The notes below the pieces were generated by a model. It had not been told where the DNA came from. It did not search any database and worked only from the letters and a program-made list of their open reading frames with translations. A stretch of 64,000 bases of DNA, taken from NCBI GenBank assembly GCA_964030475.1, contig CAXIPT010000008.1, positions 1,429,634 through 1,493,633 on the forward strand, given 5' to 3'. Below, in pieces: positions 44,266 to 55,969 of this stretch. The translations under genes and the position numbers were made by a program. This stretch comes from Tethya wilhelma (lineage: Eukaryota; Porifera; Demospongiae; Tethyida; Tethyidae). How positions within the stretch are numbered: the stretch's first letter is position 1; the number at the start of each line of letters is the position of its first letter.

Positions 44266-46295
44266 GGGTGGTCGGACATGCCCACGCACCGCGTTGCTAG
44301 GGAAATTCCAACTTGCAAAAGACGCAAAATATCAACTCTTCTCTCCAGATTTTTACACAAACAGGTAGCGCTAATGGATATCTAGCTATACTGAGCACGA
44401 TAGAAAAAAATTTTCCTGAATAGCAGCTTTTTCACCGACTTTCAGTTTTCTGCCTATCGCATCTATTTCAACACAAACTAGAACGATCGAAGAACCAAAA
44501 AGGAGGTATACCCACTTATTTTTAGCTGCTAAACACTTCTACGTATCGTTTTTCGCCATTTCTTGGCTGCTTCCACTGTCTTTGTTCGATTTTTTTTGAC
44601 ACACCCACTGATCTAACCAACCAGGGACGAATAAATGGAAAAAGGATACGTACTTCTAAAGAGCTGACGTCAGGCAGTTTGTGTTCTAAATTTGGCACTC
44701 TTGCAGTGATCACAAAGAGAGATTTTACAAAAAGTGGTACATCAAAGAAGCTGCTCCTTTGAAGTGGATTGTCTGCCTACGCGGTTTATTGAGTATTGAA
44801 CGCGAGTAGAAAATAATTTGTACACGTGGCAGATCAGAGTGAAATCTTTTGTGATCGTGGTAGCTGCTACAGAACGGCCAGCTGAGGTGAAATATGGTTG
44901 GTGACAGGGAAAGCAATGGTTGAGGTATTACTGGAGGTCAGACTGGTCTACTCAAAGCTGCTAACTTCACCTCAAAGTGACTGACTGTTTTCTCTCTAAT
45001 TGAAGAGCACCGAGATGAAATGAGTCACACTGCTTTGACGTTGGTTTCTCAAGATCCAAGCCTCTGTCTTAGCTTCAGTCATGCTGGTGATGCTTCCATA
45101 TTGCTGTGAAACTCTGGGACTAGCTCAAGTTCTGTTCTGAAAGAAAGGTAATCCAATATAGTACTGCAAATTATCATGTACCATGATGAGTGAACTGATT
45201 TGCTAGTGTAGTGTATGGTCTATAGCTCCATGTGTCTTAACTATTACCATGAAATGTGATTCTGCATACATCTACTCTGTGTGTGTGCTAAGTATGAATG
45301 TTTGAAGTGTGATTTTTTTTTTAGAAAACAACATTATGGAGAGGTACAATTATACACTTGTGTACAACAAAAACAACAAAAATTACCAGGCTATAGCTGT
45401 TCAGGATAGTACGTACTCTTGACTTGTGCATGTTTGTCTCACTTTTTGTATCCTTCTTCTTTCAGTATGGCACCTGTACACCTTGAAGTAGCAGCTAGAG
45501 CACTTTTCATGTGGAGCAGAGATTCTACAGATACACTCAATCTTGTAAGCGAAATAAAATACTATTGGTTTTTTTGTTGATCACAGGTCTTGTTTTTTGT
45601 TTTTTTTTTCCTTTTCTTTATTTACAGATTTTATAGTAGGAGTGACAACATCGTACTTGTTACCATGTGCTGCACCATAATCTATATTGGCAGAAATTCA
45701 TCCTTGTTTGGAGTCTTTTGGACCATACTTTGTCTCCTCAACAGCACAGTTCCTCGTCATTGAGTTTCAAGTTGGATTTAGCATCTATCTGTTCCGTCTT
45801 AGGAAACCAGCTCTTATACTATACCATCCGGCTCTGTTGCTGTATCAGAGTCGTCTTGATGGTCCACCTGAAAGCCAACCAGTTCATAGACACTTTATTT
45901 TTTGGCATTGATATAATATTTACACTAGTTCTATACTTCTGGAATACAAACCATTCAATTTTGATACTTACCCAATTACTGACTGGTTATTGATGTGTAT
46001 AGTAGTACTGTTAAACTTTTTCTGTTGCTTCCAGGCATCTTGAATACTTACCACCTGATGTCAGCCTCTTTTGAAGACCTCTTTCTCTTTGATGAGGGCT
46101 TTTTGTGTTGTAAAAAAAACAACAAAAAAGTCAGCCAGCTGTCTAGTTGTAAAGATCCCGCGCAGAATCTTCATGCGCAATCATTCTATACTTCCGGTTG
46201 AGGTTTGTGGTGATGTTAAACTACACAATTATGACGCAAATCTTCCTGCCCGCGCTCTTCGCGCGATATTCGCGTGTTGCTATGTCCGACCACCC
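44266..46295. mobile_element. 2.0-kb element flanked by TTAA
   Basis: The inverted ends GGGTGGTCGGACAT / ATGTCCGACCACCC are flanked by TTAA (44262-44265, 46296-46299). This target is used by piggyBac- and Kolobok-type elements. No transposase ORF is seen. An exon-like stretch (45466-45544) with a good acceptor and donor codes MAPVHLEVAARALFMWSRD and may be captured host sequence. Confidence 0.82.
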
Positions 46296-46377
46296 TTAAT
46301 GAGGTCAGTAAGGGGTGCACTTCAGTTTGCTACAAAACAGAATCCAGAAATTCCAGACCATCATGTACATTTGGATC

Positions 46378-46730
46378 CATGATTCTGCACTTCAACACAC
46401 TCTATACTTTATATACAACACTCTTGCTAAACACATTTGATGGGAGTCAGATTTCTTTACTATCTCTGTCCTCAATGCTTTCATTTCCTAGCTCCTCTTA
46501 TGGCTGGTGATTGGTATTGCTATTTAGGTCTAATTAACTCTTAGCCCTCTACATCATTCAATTACTCCCACATATCCTTTAATAATTGTTATTACTTCCC
46601 AGTTTTACAGACTCCAACTTTTTCCGAAAGGTTTCCGGGACCGTACAACAAAGAGGAAGCCACACCCACAATTTTACGTGACTGCACCCTAAATATGCCC
46701 AAAATTAATGCAAATATAGCTATGTACAAG
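46378..46730. repeat. ~355-bp duplicated segment, copy 1
   Basis: Starts CATGATTCTGCACTTCAACA and ends GCTATGTACAAG. It is nearly identical to 62986-63347, where the copy is preceded directly by an N. Confidence 0.93.
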
Positions 46731-47726
46731 TGTCTGGACTCATGCAGAGTAAGATTTTTCACCAAGTCGGTTGCTGTAAAGCACAGCTAAGCTTTTGGCT
46801 TGAGAATCAGCTATATGGAGTCGCCCATTCAATTTTTTTACAGCCAGTTGGTCAAGAATGATATATCAAAAGAGTTTATAACTTCCCACTTTCTAAAAGG
46901 GTCAGCAGTGTTTTGCTCCTTCAAATCAATGCCAGCTGTTATGCAGTAGCTTCTGGTTGGCTCTTGTGAGAAAACTGTTATTACTGGCTAATTAATGTCT
47001 TGTCTAGTCTTTCTGACCTGAAGAGCATTTTCCAAAGCTGCAGGTGAAGCATACTGGTGTTTGACTCTAGAACTAACAGCACGCAAACGATCGCTTCTAG
47101 GATACTTCAGTGTTGTACTGCGATTGAGCTTTTGGAGAAGATTACTAGATTTTCCATGGCTTAGTTAGAGCATCACAGTTTCACATGTGAATGAATGGCT
47201 TCCAGAAGTATTTGCAACACCCTGACATTCTCCTCTAGGAGCTCCATTAAATGCTCATACAGTGCCTTTGTAAGATCCATTCAGTAAAATCGTGACATAT
47301 CCTCATTTGGAAACTGGCTTGCTTGTACAGTCCAATAGCTGAGTTTGTTTCCTATGAGGAACAACATTCACAGTGGATAAGTACGGAAGAAGCAACAGTT
47401 CCTGTGTCAGCACCAGAACGAATAGAGGTCCACACCTTTACACCAGTTGTACCACCTGCCTGTCGATCCTCATACAATGGTACAAATTTTCTGTCAAACA
47501 ACCCCTGACATGGACAAATATATACTGCTATCTGGAAAGAAGATTCGAGGTTATTTCTAGGCATTGCTATAGCTCACTTGTGATGTATATACTCATGCAT
47601 CATAATCAGACAACACAGTAATCGTTTTATCTTGTGGCTGAATTTCATTGTAATTTAATTGAGTTTACAGGTTGAATGGGACATGGTTGAGTATCTATGT
47701 ATTGTATACAAGTACAAAGAACATTA
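46731..47726. other. No gene recognised
   Basis: An ORF at 47323-47508 has no motif or splice support. I see nothing firm in this 1 kb. Confidence 0.5.
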
Positions 47727-47940
47727 GAAATGTAATGCAAACATAGGAATGGCCAAATCGTAAAAAAGTCAGCAGGAATGGTTGTGAGATTGAGCGAGTT
47801 CATTTCACTGTGTCACCTTATGTTCATATCCCTACTGAGCTCAATGACATTGTAGACACAGGAATGAACTTGACAACCATTCCTATCTTGTTTGCTCACT
47901 TTTTTACAATTTGGCCATTCCTATGTTTGCATTACATTTC
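47727..47940. repeat. 214-bp MITE with ~40-bp perfect arms, TA-flanked
   Basis: The ends GAAATGTAATGCAAACATAG and inverse pair for about 40 bp. TA on each side suggests a Tc1/mariner-mobilised MITE. Confidence 0.88.
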
Positions 47941-48831
47941 TACTTGTTTGTTCTATTTTTTTTCGAATAATTGTTTATAATATATTCAGTCTTTAGCCTG
48001 TCAACAGCCCTCAGTACAGGCACACTACAGGCAGTCACAGATATGCCTTGCAGACAGCTGAAAATGTGATTTATGTCAATTATATGTGTGTCTTGTTAGC
48101 TAAAGATAACTTCCGTACTGAATCAGTTACTGAACACAGAGAATGAGAGGATAGGACAGAACTGCAGAACCAGAACTTGGGGCATTGTGCTTGCAATAGA
48201 TTCCAAATAACGCCCACTTGAATATGGAAAGGGTCGTTAGACTAGCTAGCTTATGAATAATGCATGAGTTTAGAAATTAATGGCCACCATATAGAGAAGA
48301 CACTTTTCGCTTTGTATCTAGCGACTCAATGAGAGACACAAAAAACCGATGGCAAAAGCGATTGAAGACAAACCAAGTTTATTCCTTCAAGAATCAGCTT
48401 CTGAAAGCGAACGGTCTCTGAGAGAACTCTTGCCAACATAGAAGAATATATTTTGGTTTGGTACTTTAGCGATGGTACCAGTTTTAGGCCATGTTTTTGG
48501 GCTCATTAGAAAGAGAAAGAGCTAAATAATAGCTTAAGAAGCCTTTTAGTGCTAAGCGCTCAGTTTTTGCAGTTATTCACGTGAATATTTGTATTGTGCT
48601 AATGAGCCATTCATGCCATTCCTATATACCCAGTACTACCGTACTGGGAATTAACATAAAGCTTAAAATTGTGTCATGGAATAAATATAATAATTTATAA
48701 TAATAGGTAAAATCTCAATAAAAGTAATTACATATGTCTCTGAATCCAGAATATTCACCTTCACTGATAGTTCCACGCAATTTCTTTCACTTTGAAGTGT
48801 GCGACTTTGATTGCTTAGTATATATGCTGAT
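47941..48831. other. No gene recognised
   Basis: About 0.9 kb with no supported ORF, repeat or RNA gene. Confidence 0.5.
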
Positions 48832-49443
48832 TTAGCTGGTAGAACCTTTAAACAGATCACCACACCAGTGGCACTTGATGAGATTCTGATCTTCATGATC
48901 GTCGATGTAAAGCGGCTGTTCTAGAACTCGTTTTTTAGAAACTTTCTTCAAAACTGCTTCAAGACTTGTCAAGGAGTCCTAAAATTTTGTTAATAATTTT
49001 GATTAGCTGTAACTGACAGTAGTCAATCATGTCTAGGCTGCTATTTCACTTACAGGCTGACATCTTGTGGGGTATGGCAATCATGCCTTCTGTGACACTT
49101 TGGGAGTGCTTCTGAATGAGATCAGGAGCAGCTCTCTTGGAGGTTAGAAGAGCTTCCCTCAAAATAAAGGCTCGGAATTCTAAACCAAATTCTTCTGTGA
49201 AAGATCTTAATGCAATCTGGCAGTGGACAGGGTGTAAAGGAAAGTCAACAGACTTAGAATAATAAGCCTTTAGCACGGCAATGAAAACTAACCTGTAGGT
49301 CAGCTGTACTCTAAATATTATCTTTCCCAACAAAAGAGTCTCTAGAATGACAATGTGAGACTTACGTATTCCTTGTACTTTAATATTACGTCAGGAAACA
49401 GCTCCAATAAATCAGTCGTTACACTCTGTAGTGTGTAGGACAT
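48832..49443 (-). CDS. Small multi-exon protein of unknown function (possibly damaged)
   Basis: On the minus strand, exon 1 (49443-49366) runs from an ATG to a GTAAGT donor and codes MSYTLQSVTTDLLELFPDVI.... Exon 2 starts after TACAG at 49303 in matching phase and codes TYRLVFIAVLKAYYSKSVDF ... IQKHSQSVTEGMIAIPHKMSA up to a GTAAGT donor near 49056. Exon 3 (from 48975) follows a TTTTAG acceptor. Spliced in phase it gives an immediate TGA; in another phase it codes DSLTSLEAVLKKVSKKRVLE ... KCHWCGDLF and stops at 48832. So either the stop is made by the splice or a base has been lost. The protein is helical and contains a CX2C. No family recognised. Confidence 0.45.
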
Positions 49444-49977
49444 TATGTCATCTGGCTGAAATCTCCAAACCTTTTAGGTTCTAGACTCGCCTGCTAGCAG
49501 TATCAACGCTACTTTCACAGAGTCCATACTAATAGCATTTGGTTTGACACCTTCCAAGTACAGACTGAGCTGTGTACTATGTGTGTACTGTACTTGTATG
49601 CAGCATCGATCAGCTGTGCTGTATGTGACTTAAATGGAAACCACACCCTGAATGTGTGCATGTATATAAATTGTATTTTGACCATTGACCTATAGATTTT
49701 TTCATTTTGACCGTTGACCAGCACTAAAATTTCGCCTGACCATCCATCATCTTGACTGCAATCACAGGCGCAAGTACAGAGCATATGGGAGTCACTGCCC
49801 TTGTGGACTGTCATTCTGAAGCCACTTTTTAGACATCTAGAATACTAAAACAACTTTTATAAGCAACCACGAGTAATTTATAGCTTGTACAAGTCGCGTG
49901 ATCAATTTTGTCAATTTTTTCTGCTGCACTGCCACATCCTGGACATTTTGGGGTGTTTTGTGGGACCTGGAACAAAC

Positions 49978-51837
49978 TAGGATGGCTGTGTAGTGATATG
50001 CATGAAAATGTGCAGTAAGTTTGCAGGATGGCTATAGTGGAGTGTGTGCTAGGTGTGACTTTGAAGCTTGGTGGGCGTATCCAACCAATTAAGCGTGTGT
50101 TGAGTGTGATTGACTTTTGACCTCTGAGCTTTGACCCCTAGGTGAGCTCAATGTACAGGAAGTTATTACATTTGACAGGGCTGTATAAAATCCATTTTTC
50201 TGGAGAAAAGAGAGAGGCAGTGAGGTATGTGAGCTTCTAGGGTGTTTGTGTGTCTTGCTGAGTTTTTGACTGGGTGGGACTGAGCAGTTTTCATGTTTAC
50301 CTGTTAGACATTTTGTGACTGAGAGAATGTGGTTGTCAAAAGTATATACATGCAGCCTTCTACAGATTTGATGAGCAGTTTTTTGCTTTTTTCAACGTAC
50401 TTTTTTCTTGTTCATTTGTTGTCTTTCAAGCTGCCTGATAGTTGGCAGAAAAATCTGTTTTAGAGAGCTACTAAATTTGACCTTTGACCCTTTTGAGCAG
50501 TAATGAGCCATTTTGAGACCAAATCCTCTCGGCTTTGACAGTCAGATCGCCAGCGTACCGGAAGTCCATATGTAGCAATACAAATTTATTTGAAACGAAT
50601 GTAACACGGACGTGTACATTGTATGTGTACTATAAAACTATTTTGCTTCCTATCTTCTTCAACAGAGTAGAATATTAGTTCGCTATCCACTAGATATAGT
50701 CTTATCTTGCTCCTGTCCAGCGCTATCTCCCCATGCAGCTTCTGTAAAAGTGGAGTTTGGATTGGTTCCTGTACCTGCAGGGCCTCACTATATCAGTGGG
50801 CCATTTGCAGAGGGAGGTTAGCTTGGGTCTGAAACAGGTATCAACTTAAAGTACCATAGTTAAGTAATAAGTTTGTGCAAAAACATTTTGTGTCCCATAT
50901 CTAGTATTCAGAAAATTCAATCATGAACATCAGTAAATATGGCATTGAAATTTGGTGACTTATGCAGGTCTTGAGCTTGGATTCTTCTCAGAAGGTATTC
51001 ATAGATCTATAGAAACAAAATATGAGAGGTTATTTCCAAGTGTTGGGTTTGCTAGAGTGACTTTAGTACAAATTCTATCTAGAGCACTGTAGACACACCC
51101 ACTTAGTGACACACCAACTGATTACCAAGCTACAACATGGTTGTAAATACAGATCACAGCGTGACTAAAAGTAGGGCCATTTTCTGAGATAACTTGCATG
51201 CAAGTTAAAAAAGTTGTTCAACAGTTGGAGGATGCCTTAGGCTATAGTTTAATAACAAAATAGCCCTGTACTATATCCTATGCAGTCGCTAGTAGCCAAC
51301 AAAAGATGGGGATGTAAACAGATCCTAGTTTGACTGAATAGTAAACTGAAAGTAGGGCCATTTCTGAGGGTACTTGCATACAAGCCAAGAAGTTGTTTAG
51401 CAGTTAGAGGATACCCCAGGCTACATTTTGATATCAAAAATAGCCTTGACCCATGCACTATGTGGTAGCTACAAGCCAACAAAAGATAGGGATGGAAAAT
51501 TGCTTTAAATATAATGCTTGACACAAACAAATGCAGACAACGAACAAACAAAAAATTTTGGGCTAAAAGACCAGCTATACTTACAGGCCTATCTAATGTC
51601 CATCCTAGAGCCCCATGCCTGGCGTCTGAAACGACCATCTGTAAGTAGCAAGACTGGTCAAACACTCATGCCTTCTTTGTCTTCTTGCTTTCAGCCATGA
51701 CACTTCCGAATGACATCATGTTTAAGATATAATTCCGGAAGTTGGTACGCTGGCGATCTGACTGTTGAGATAGTATCAAGAGTTTCTATGAGCCTATGAA
51801 TATCATTTATGTTTTATTTTGATCCTGCCCACTCAAA
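49978..51837 (+). mobile_element. TTTTGAGTGGGC-TIR family copy, interrupted
   Basis: A 5'-truncated copy (left end near 49978) runs to CTGCCCACTCAAA (51837). It is split by the element at 50539-51764. Removing that insert restores a continuous copy like 51899-52756. Confidence 0.85.
50539..51764. mobile_element. 1226-bp TIR element nested in the family copy
   Basis: The ends CAGTCAGATCGCCAGCGTAC and perfect inverse (21 bp) are flanked by TTGA (50535-50538, 51765-51768). The interior has diverged internal repeats (for example AAAGTAGGGCCATTT at 51166 and 51349). No transposase recognised. Confidence 0.93.
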
Positions 51838-51898
51838 CCTCTAACTTTGAAATGCATCTTTTTTCTTCGCAAAATAGAGTTAACTTAAGGTCAGTGTA

Positions 51899-52756
51899 TT
51901 TTGAGTGGGCGGAGATTTTGCTAGAGCTAATTTGATTAGTGGATCGTGAAGGGGTGTGTCCAAGACTACTATATCAAAATATGCAATTGAAAATGAAAGT
52001 GTTCAGGAGGTGCTGGAGATCACTTTCCTGGCAACTGGAAGTTGTCTTCGTACAAGTGACCAGAAATTAGACTACATCAAAGCATTCTTTGAAAACAGCG
52101 GACAGCAGGCACTTGAAAAAAAAAAAAAAAAAAAGCAACGAAAAATTACTCTTAAAATACTGTATGGGTGTGCATGCAATAGGATGGCTGTGTGTGCTGC
52201 AGGATAGCTAGCAGAGAGTGTGTGCTAGCTGTGACTTCAAAGCTTGGTGGGCGTATCCAAACAAGTGTGTGTTGAGCTCATGAGTGTGATTGACTTTTGA
52301 TCTCTGACGTTTGACCCCTCTCCCACATAGGTGTACAGGACAACTTAAATTTGACAGGGCTGTATAAAATCAATTTTTCTTCGGTTCCCTGGTGGAGAGG
52401 AGAGAAATGCAGTGGAGGTATGTGAGCTTGTAGGGTGTTTGTGTGTCTTGAATATCATGCTGAGTTTTGGGACTCAGCATGATGGTTGTCAAAAGTGTAT
52501 GTATAGTACGAAAAGCCTTCCACAGACTGCATAAAGAGTTTTTTCTTTTTTTCAACGTACATTTTTTTGTTCATCTGTTGTCTTTCAAGCCGCCTGGTAG
52601 TTGTTCCCTATGAGTGGCAATGGCAGAAAATGCATTTTAGATTGAGAGGTAGTAAATTTGACCTTTGAGACCAAATCTTCTCAGCTTTGAGATAGTATCA
52701 AAAGTTTCTATGAGCCTATGAATATCATTATTTTATTTTGATCCCCGCCCACTCAA
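51899..52756 (+). mobile_element. TTTTGAGTGGGC-TIR family, full copy
   Basis: 858 bp with both ends present (TTTTGAGTGGGCGGAG / CCGCCCACTCAA). It contains a poly-A run near 52113-52132. No coding capacity. Confidence 0.85.
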
Positions 52757-52887
52757 CCTTAAAGCACCTACGGTACATAAGCCTTGGCACACTCATAATT
52801 GTACCGTGCACATGCTTAAACTGACGTGCATGACATTGTGTATAAAGAAGACCATATCACTACCGGATTAGGACAGTCAGCCTAGTC

Positions 52888-53164
52888 TCCCGTGGTAAGT
52901 GTGCAGAAAATTTTTGGCTAACCACGCCCACTTCCAGCTTTAAAACCCGCCCCTTTTGCATGTGTACAGCTAGCGAAAAAACGGCAAGAGACAGACAGAA
53001 ACTGTTCTATCTTCCACAAAAGACTGAAATTTTGAGTTGTTTTCCTTGTTTCAAATTGAAAGTGGGGATCCTTGACGCTACTTTTTCATCTGTGTAGCTG
53101 TGTAGCTGTATGGGTTTCCAGCTGATCCATGGATCCCTTAAATCTCCCCCTAGATCCGCCACTG
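52888..53164. repeat. CAGTGGCGGAT-family element, inverted copy
   Basis: The right end reads CTAGATCCGCCACTG. The interior matches 32797-33148 in reverse. The left end is degenerate. Confidence 0.8.
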
Positions 53165-53649
53165 ATGTACTAACTTGTGGCCAGCCTAGTTATAATGTAT
53201 TGAAACTTCGTTTAGACTGAAAATTCATTGACTAGCAGCTAAACTAGCCCAATCCGGGCCTCTGCTAGATTTGGGGTACACTAAGATGGAAAAAATTTTT
53301 GTTATGGATTCCCTCTGCACAAGTTTAGTATGCGTGATAGACCAATCGACCCCTTTTCGCATGGCCAAGCCATATAGGCAGAGTGTAAGGAGTCTGGCTA
53401 GCGCTATGCGCACGTGATTTGCTGCATGTCAGCACTGCACTACAGACTCAGATATTGGATATTTTCTGATAACAGTAGAGCATTCTAGTACATATACTAT
53501 GTACAATCATAGCATGTCATAATCTTGTGAGCTGCTTAATCACATAAAGTTCCCCTTATAAAAGCGATGAAGGGCCTAAATCCAGGCTGCTCTTCACCTT
53601 TTCGTGGGAGACTCAGGGAGATGCGGTGCTAGCTATGCTGTACAATTAA
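53165..53649. other. No gene recognised
   Basis: Spacer with a short minus-strand ORF (53225-53413) that shows no domain. Confidence 0.5.
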
Positions 53650-54258
53650 GGTTACGGGCTATAGTTAGCTCATGAATATGCTAATAAGTACAAGCACAGT
53701 ACAAGCTATAGTTATTTTAGACACGCGATTTGGCCTGCAGCTTAGTCGGCAATTTTTTTCGTGTAGAAGCCTTATCTCGCCGTATATTGTACATTTTCTA
53801 TTTATTCGAAGGAATGGGCAGGGCGAGACGAAGAGAAATTTTGAATCCAACTCACAGTTTTGAAGTTGCGCTTCGTCTTGGCCATCCACTCGAGCGTCTA
53901 TCAAGCTTCAGCCAACGATGGCAGTGCAGGACTCTTCTGTTTTATATCTCTTAACTATTTTCTCTCCGCGTCGCCCTCTGAAAGGTACTTACCTATCGTT
54001 AAAAGCGCACAAAGCTCAGTTCAGAGCCTTATTGTTGGCATGATTTGCCGACAAAAATTTTCTCAGAACACCACTGTTTTTGTTGCCATTGTATTTTGTG
54101 CATGCATCATTAGAATCAAGTCTGTTTTCGCTTTGTATAGTAGTTATACAGTGTAGATTTGTGCTGACTGCCAATAGCTTTCATATCATAAGCAATAGAT
54201 AGAAAATAAATACCAAAAAATCATATGAATATTCATGAGCAAACTGTATCCCGTAACC
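53650..54258. mobile_element. 609-bp element flanked by TTAA
   Basis: The inverted ends GGTTACGGG...GAATAT (about 35 bp, imperfect) are flanked by TTAA. ORFs inside have no recognisable domain. Confidence 0.8.
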
Positions 54259-54309
54259 TTAATGCTAGCTCGGAGTTCCTTAACTGAAATTGTTACACAT
54301 GTTGATAAT

Positions 54310-54868
54310 TAATGCTTTATCTTACAAACCGTTGCAAGTGTTACCATGGAAACATACATGATGTCTTCCCTCTACATGTTGCTTTAGTCGAAAAGGTCAT
54401 GTGACCTAATAATTATGAATAATTACCAATTTTTGTAAATAATTGGGTTTACCGCTATGGTGACCAAATTTTCGGACTATAAGCGTCTTGAAGTGAGGTA
54501 TCTGAATTTGGGTGGAAACATTGCCTCCGATATATGCGCATAGCAAAAATGTGGCAAAATTTTGGTGTGCATTATATAGAAAATGGTGTTTTTGTGCCGT
54601 ATCTTTATGCGCATATATCGGGGACATCATTTCCACCCAGATTTGGATACTTGACTATTATATGTTTTTGGTCCCAAAATTTGGTCCATAGCAACAGTAT
54701 TTGGTAGCAGTAAAATGAATCATTCATAATTTAGTGATCATAATTAAGTGGCAGATTATTCAACTATAGGTAACATGATTGCATTACCATGTAGAATAAA
54801 GGTGAGATTATCATTACATTAAGTTTCCATGGTAACATACAATTTAATTTAGAAGATACACCATATCA
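54310..54868. repeat. Imperfect long inverted repeat
   Basis: GTTACCATGGAAAC (54338) pairs with GTTTCCATGGTAAC (54826). Further inside, TATATGCGCATA-type segments and TTTGGTC/GACCAAA pair again. It looks like an aged foldback element. Confidence 0.65.
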
Positions 54869-55124
54869 CTTTTCTTATACCATGAGCTTAATTGCCTTAA
54901 CTGTCCTGAGTAGGCCAATGGTTGCAGTCCAGTACATGAAAGCACAAATGGTGGTTTGGCACACTCAATTAACTCGTAATGCACTAGCTATGCATGTATG
55001 CGTGTATATGACACTGATATGATATATCTCCTCTCACAGCACCTACATCCTCTCACCCTCCAAAATTTTATGCAAACTGTAAGTAATGCTCCAATGGTTT
55101 TTAAGAACCCCCATTATTGCGGTT

Positions 55125-55915
55125 GAGTTAATTGAATTTAGAAAGGCCTTTGATAGTATGCCACATTCTACCTTAAAGGGACTCATCCAAAGTTTGTTAA
55201 AATCGTAAAGAAGAGCTCCTCAATTCCCCCTTCAATCTAAGAAAGCAAATGATACCCAGGGTTATAGCTAGTGGGGTTTCCTGGAGTATCAGGAAACAGC
55301 CCCCATTTTTAATCTAGATCAATGTATGCTTTAAACATTGTGACGTTTGTTCTCGAACACAAAACTGCTATAGCTATATATAAGCTTCAACTCCTGTCAA
55401 GATGTGGTGATCGAGCCATTTCTTAGAACTGCTGCACAGTGCATCGATCCTTTGAGAAAGGTTTGTTTCACTACCCAGAAAAATTTTGGCCCCGTCACAT
55501 GCCCCTTTTAAAACCATACCCTTTAATATCACGTTGAAACTCAGTTGCAGCTATAATAGTACAGATATTGGTGAGTGTTGTATTATGGACATTCCTAATT
55601 AAGAAATCCATAGTTTTTTGGGTTGGGGATTAGTGTTGCTCTCACTGCACACGATTGATCCATGAGTCAGGGATGTAGGGATAAACTTTTGAGTATGCAC
55701 AGTGTTTCCCACTATACTAATTATATTATTAATTGTAATTCTTTCGATTTTGTCCTTCATAAGCCTCTGCTTGAGAAATTAATATGGCAACCCTCTCTAG
55801 AGTACAAAATGTTCGTGAAAACGGGGAATTTTCAAACTGTTATGCTGTCACATCAGATGTCCCAGCTCCCTCGAAACTGACTTCTGGTCCCTGTTTGTGC
55901 TGGTCTGAGTCAAAG
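55125..55915 (+). pseudogene. LINE (non-LTR) reverse transcriptase relic
   Basis: Fragments such as FRKAFDSMPHSTL (near 55135) and SFDFVLHKPLLEKL (near 55740) match the conserved RT motif FxKAFDxVxHxxLL of non-LTR elements. Stops and gaps separate them, so it is a dead fragment, perhaps of two insertions. Confidence 0.6.
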
Positions 55916-55969
55916 TAGTTATTGTGGTTCGAGCTGTTGGCTCTCATCAGTCCACTCTTACGTCAACTC

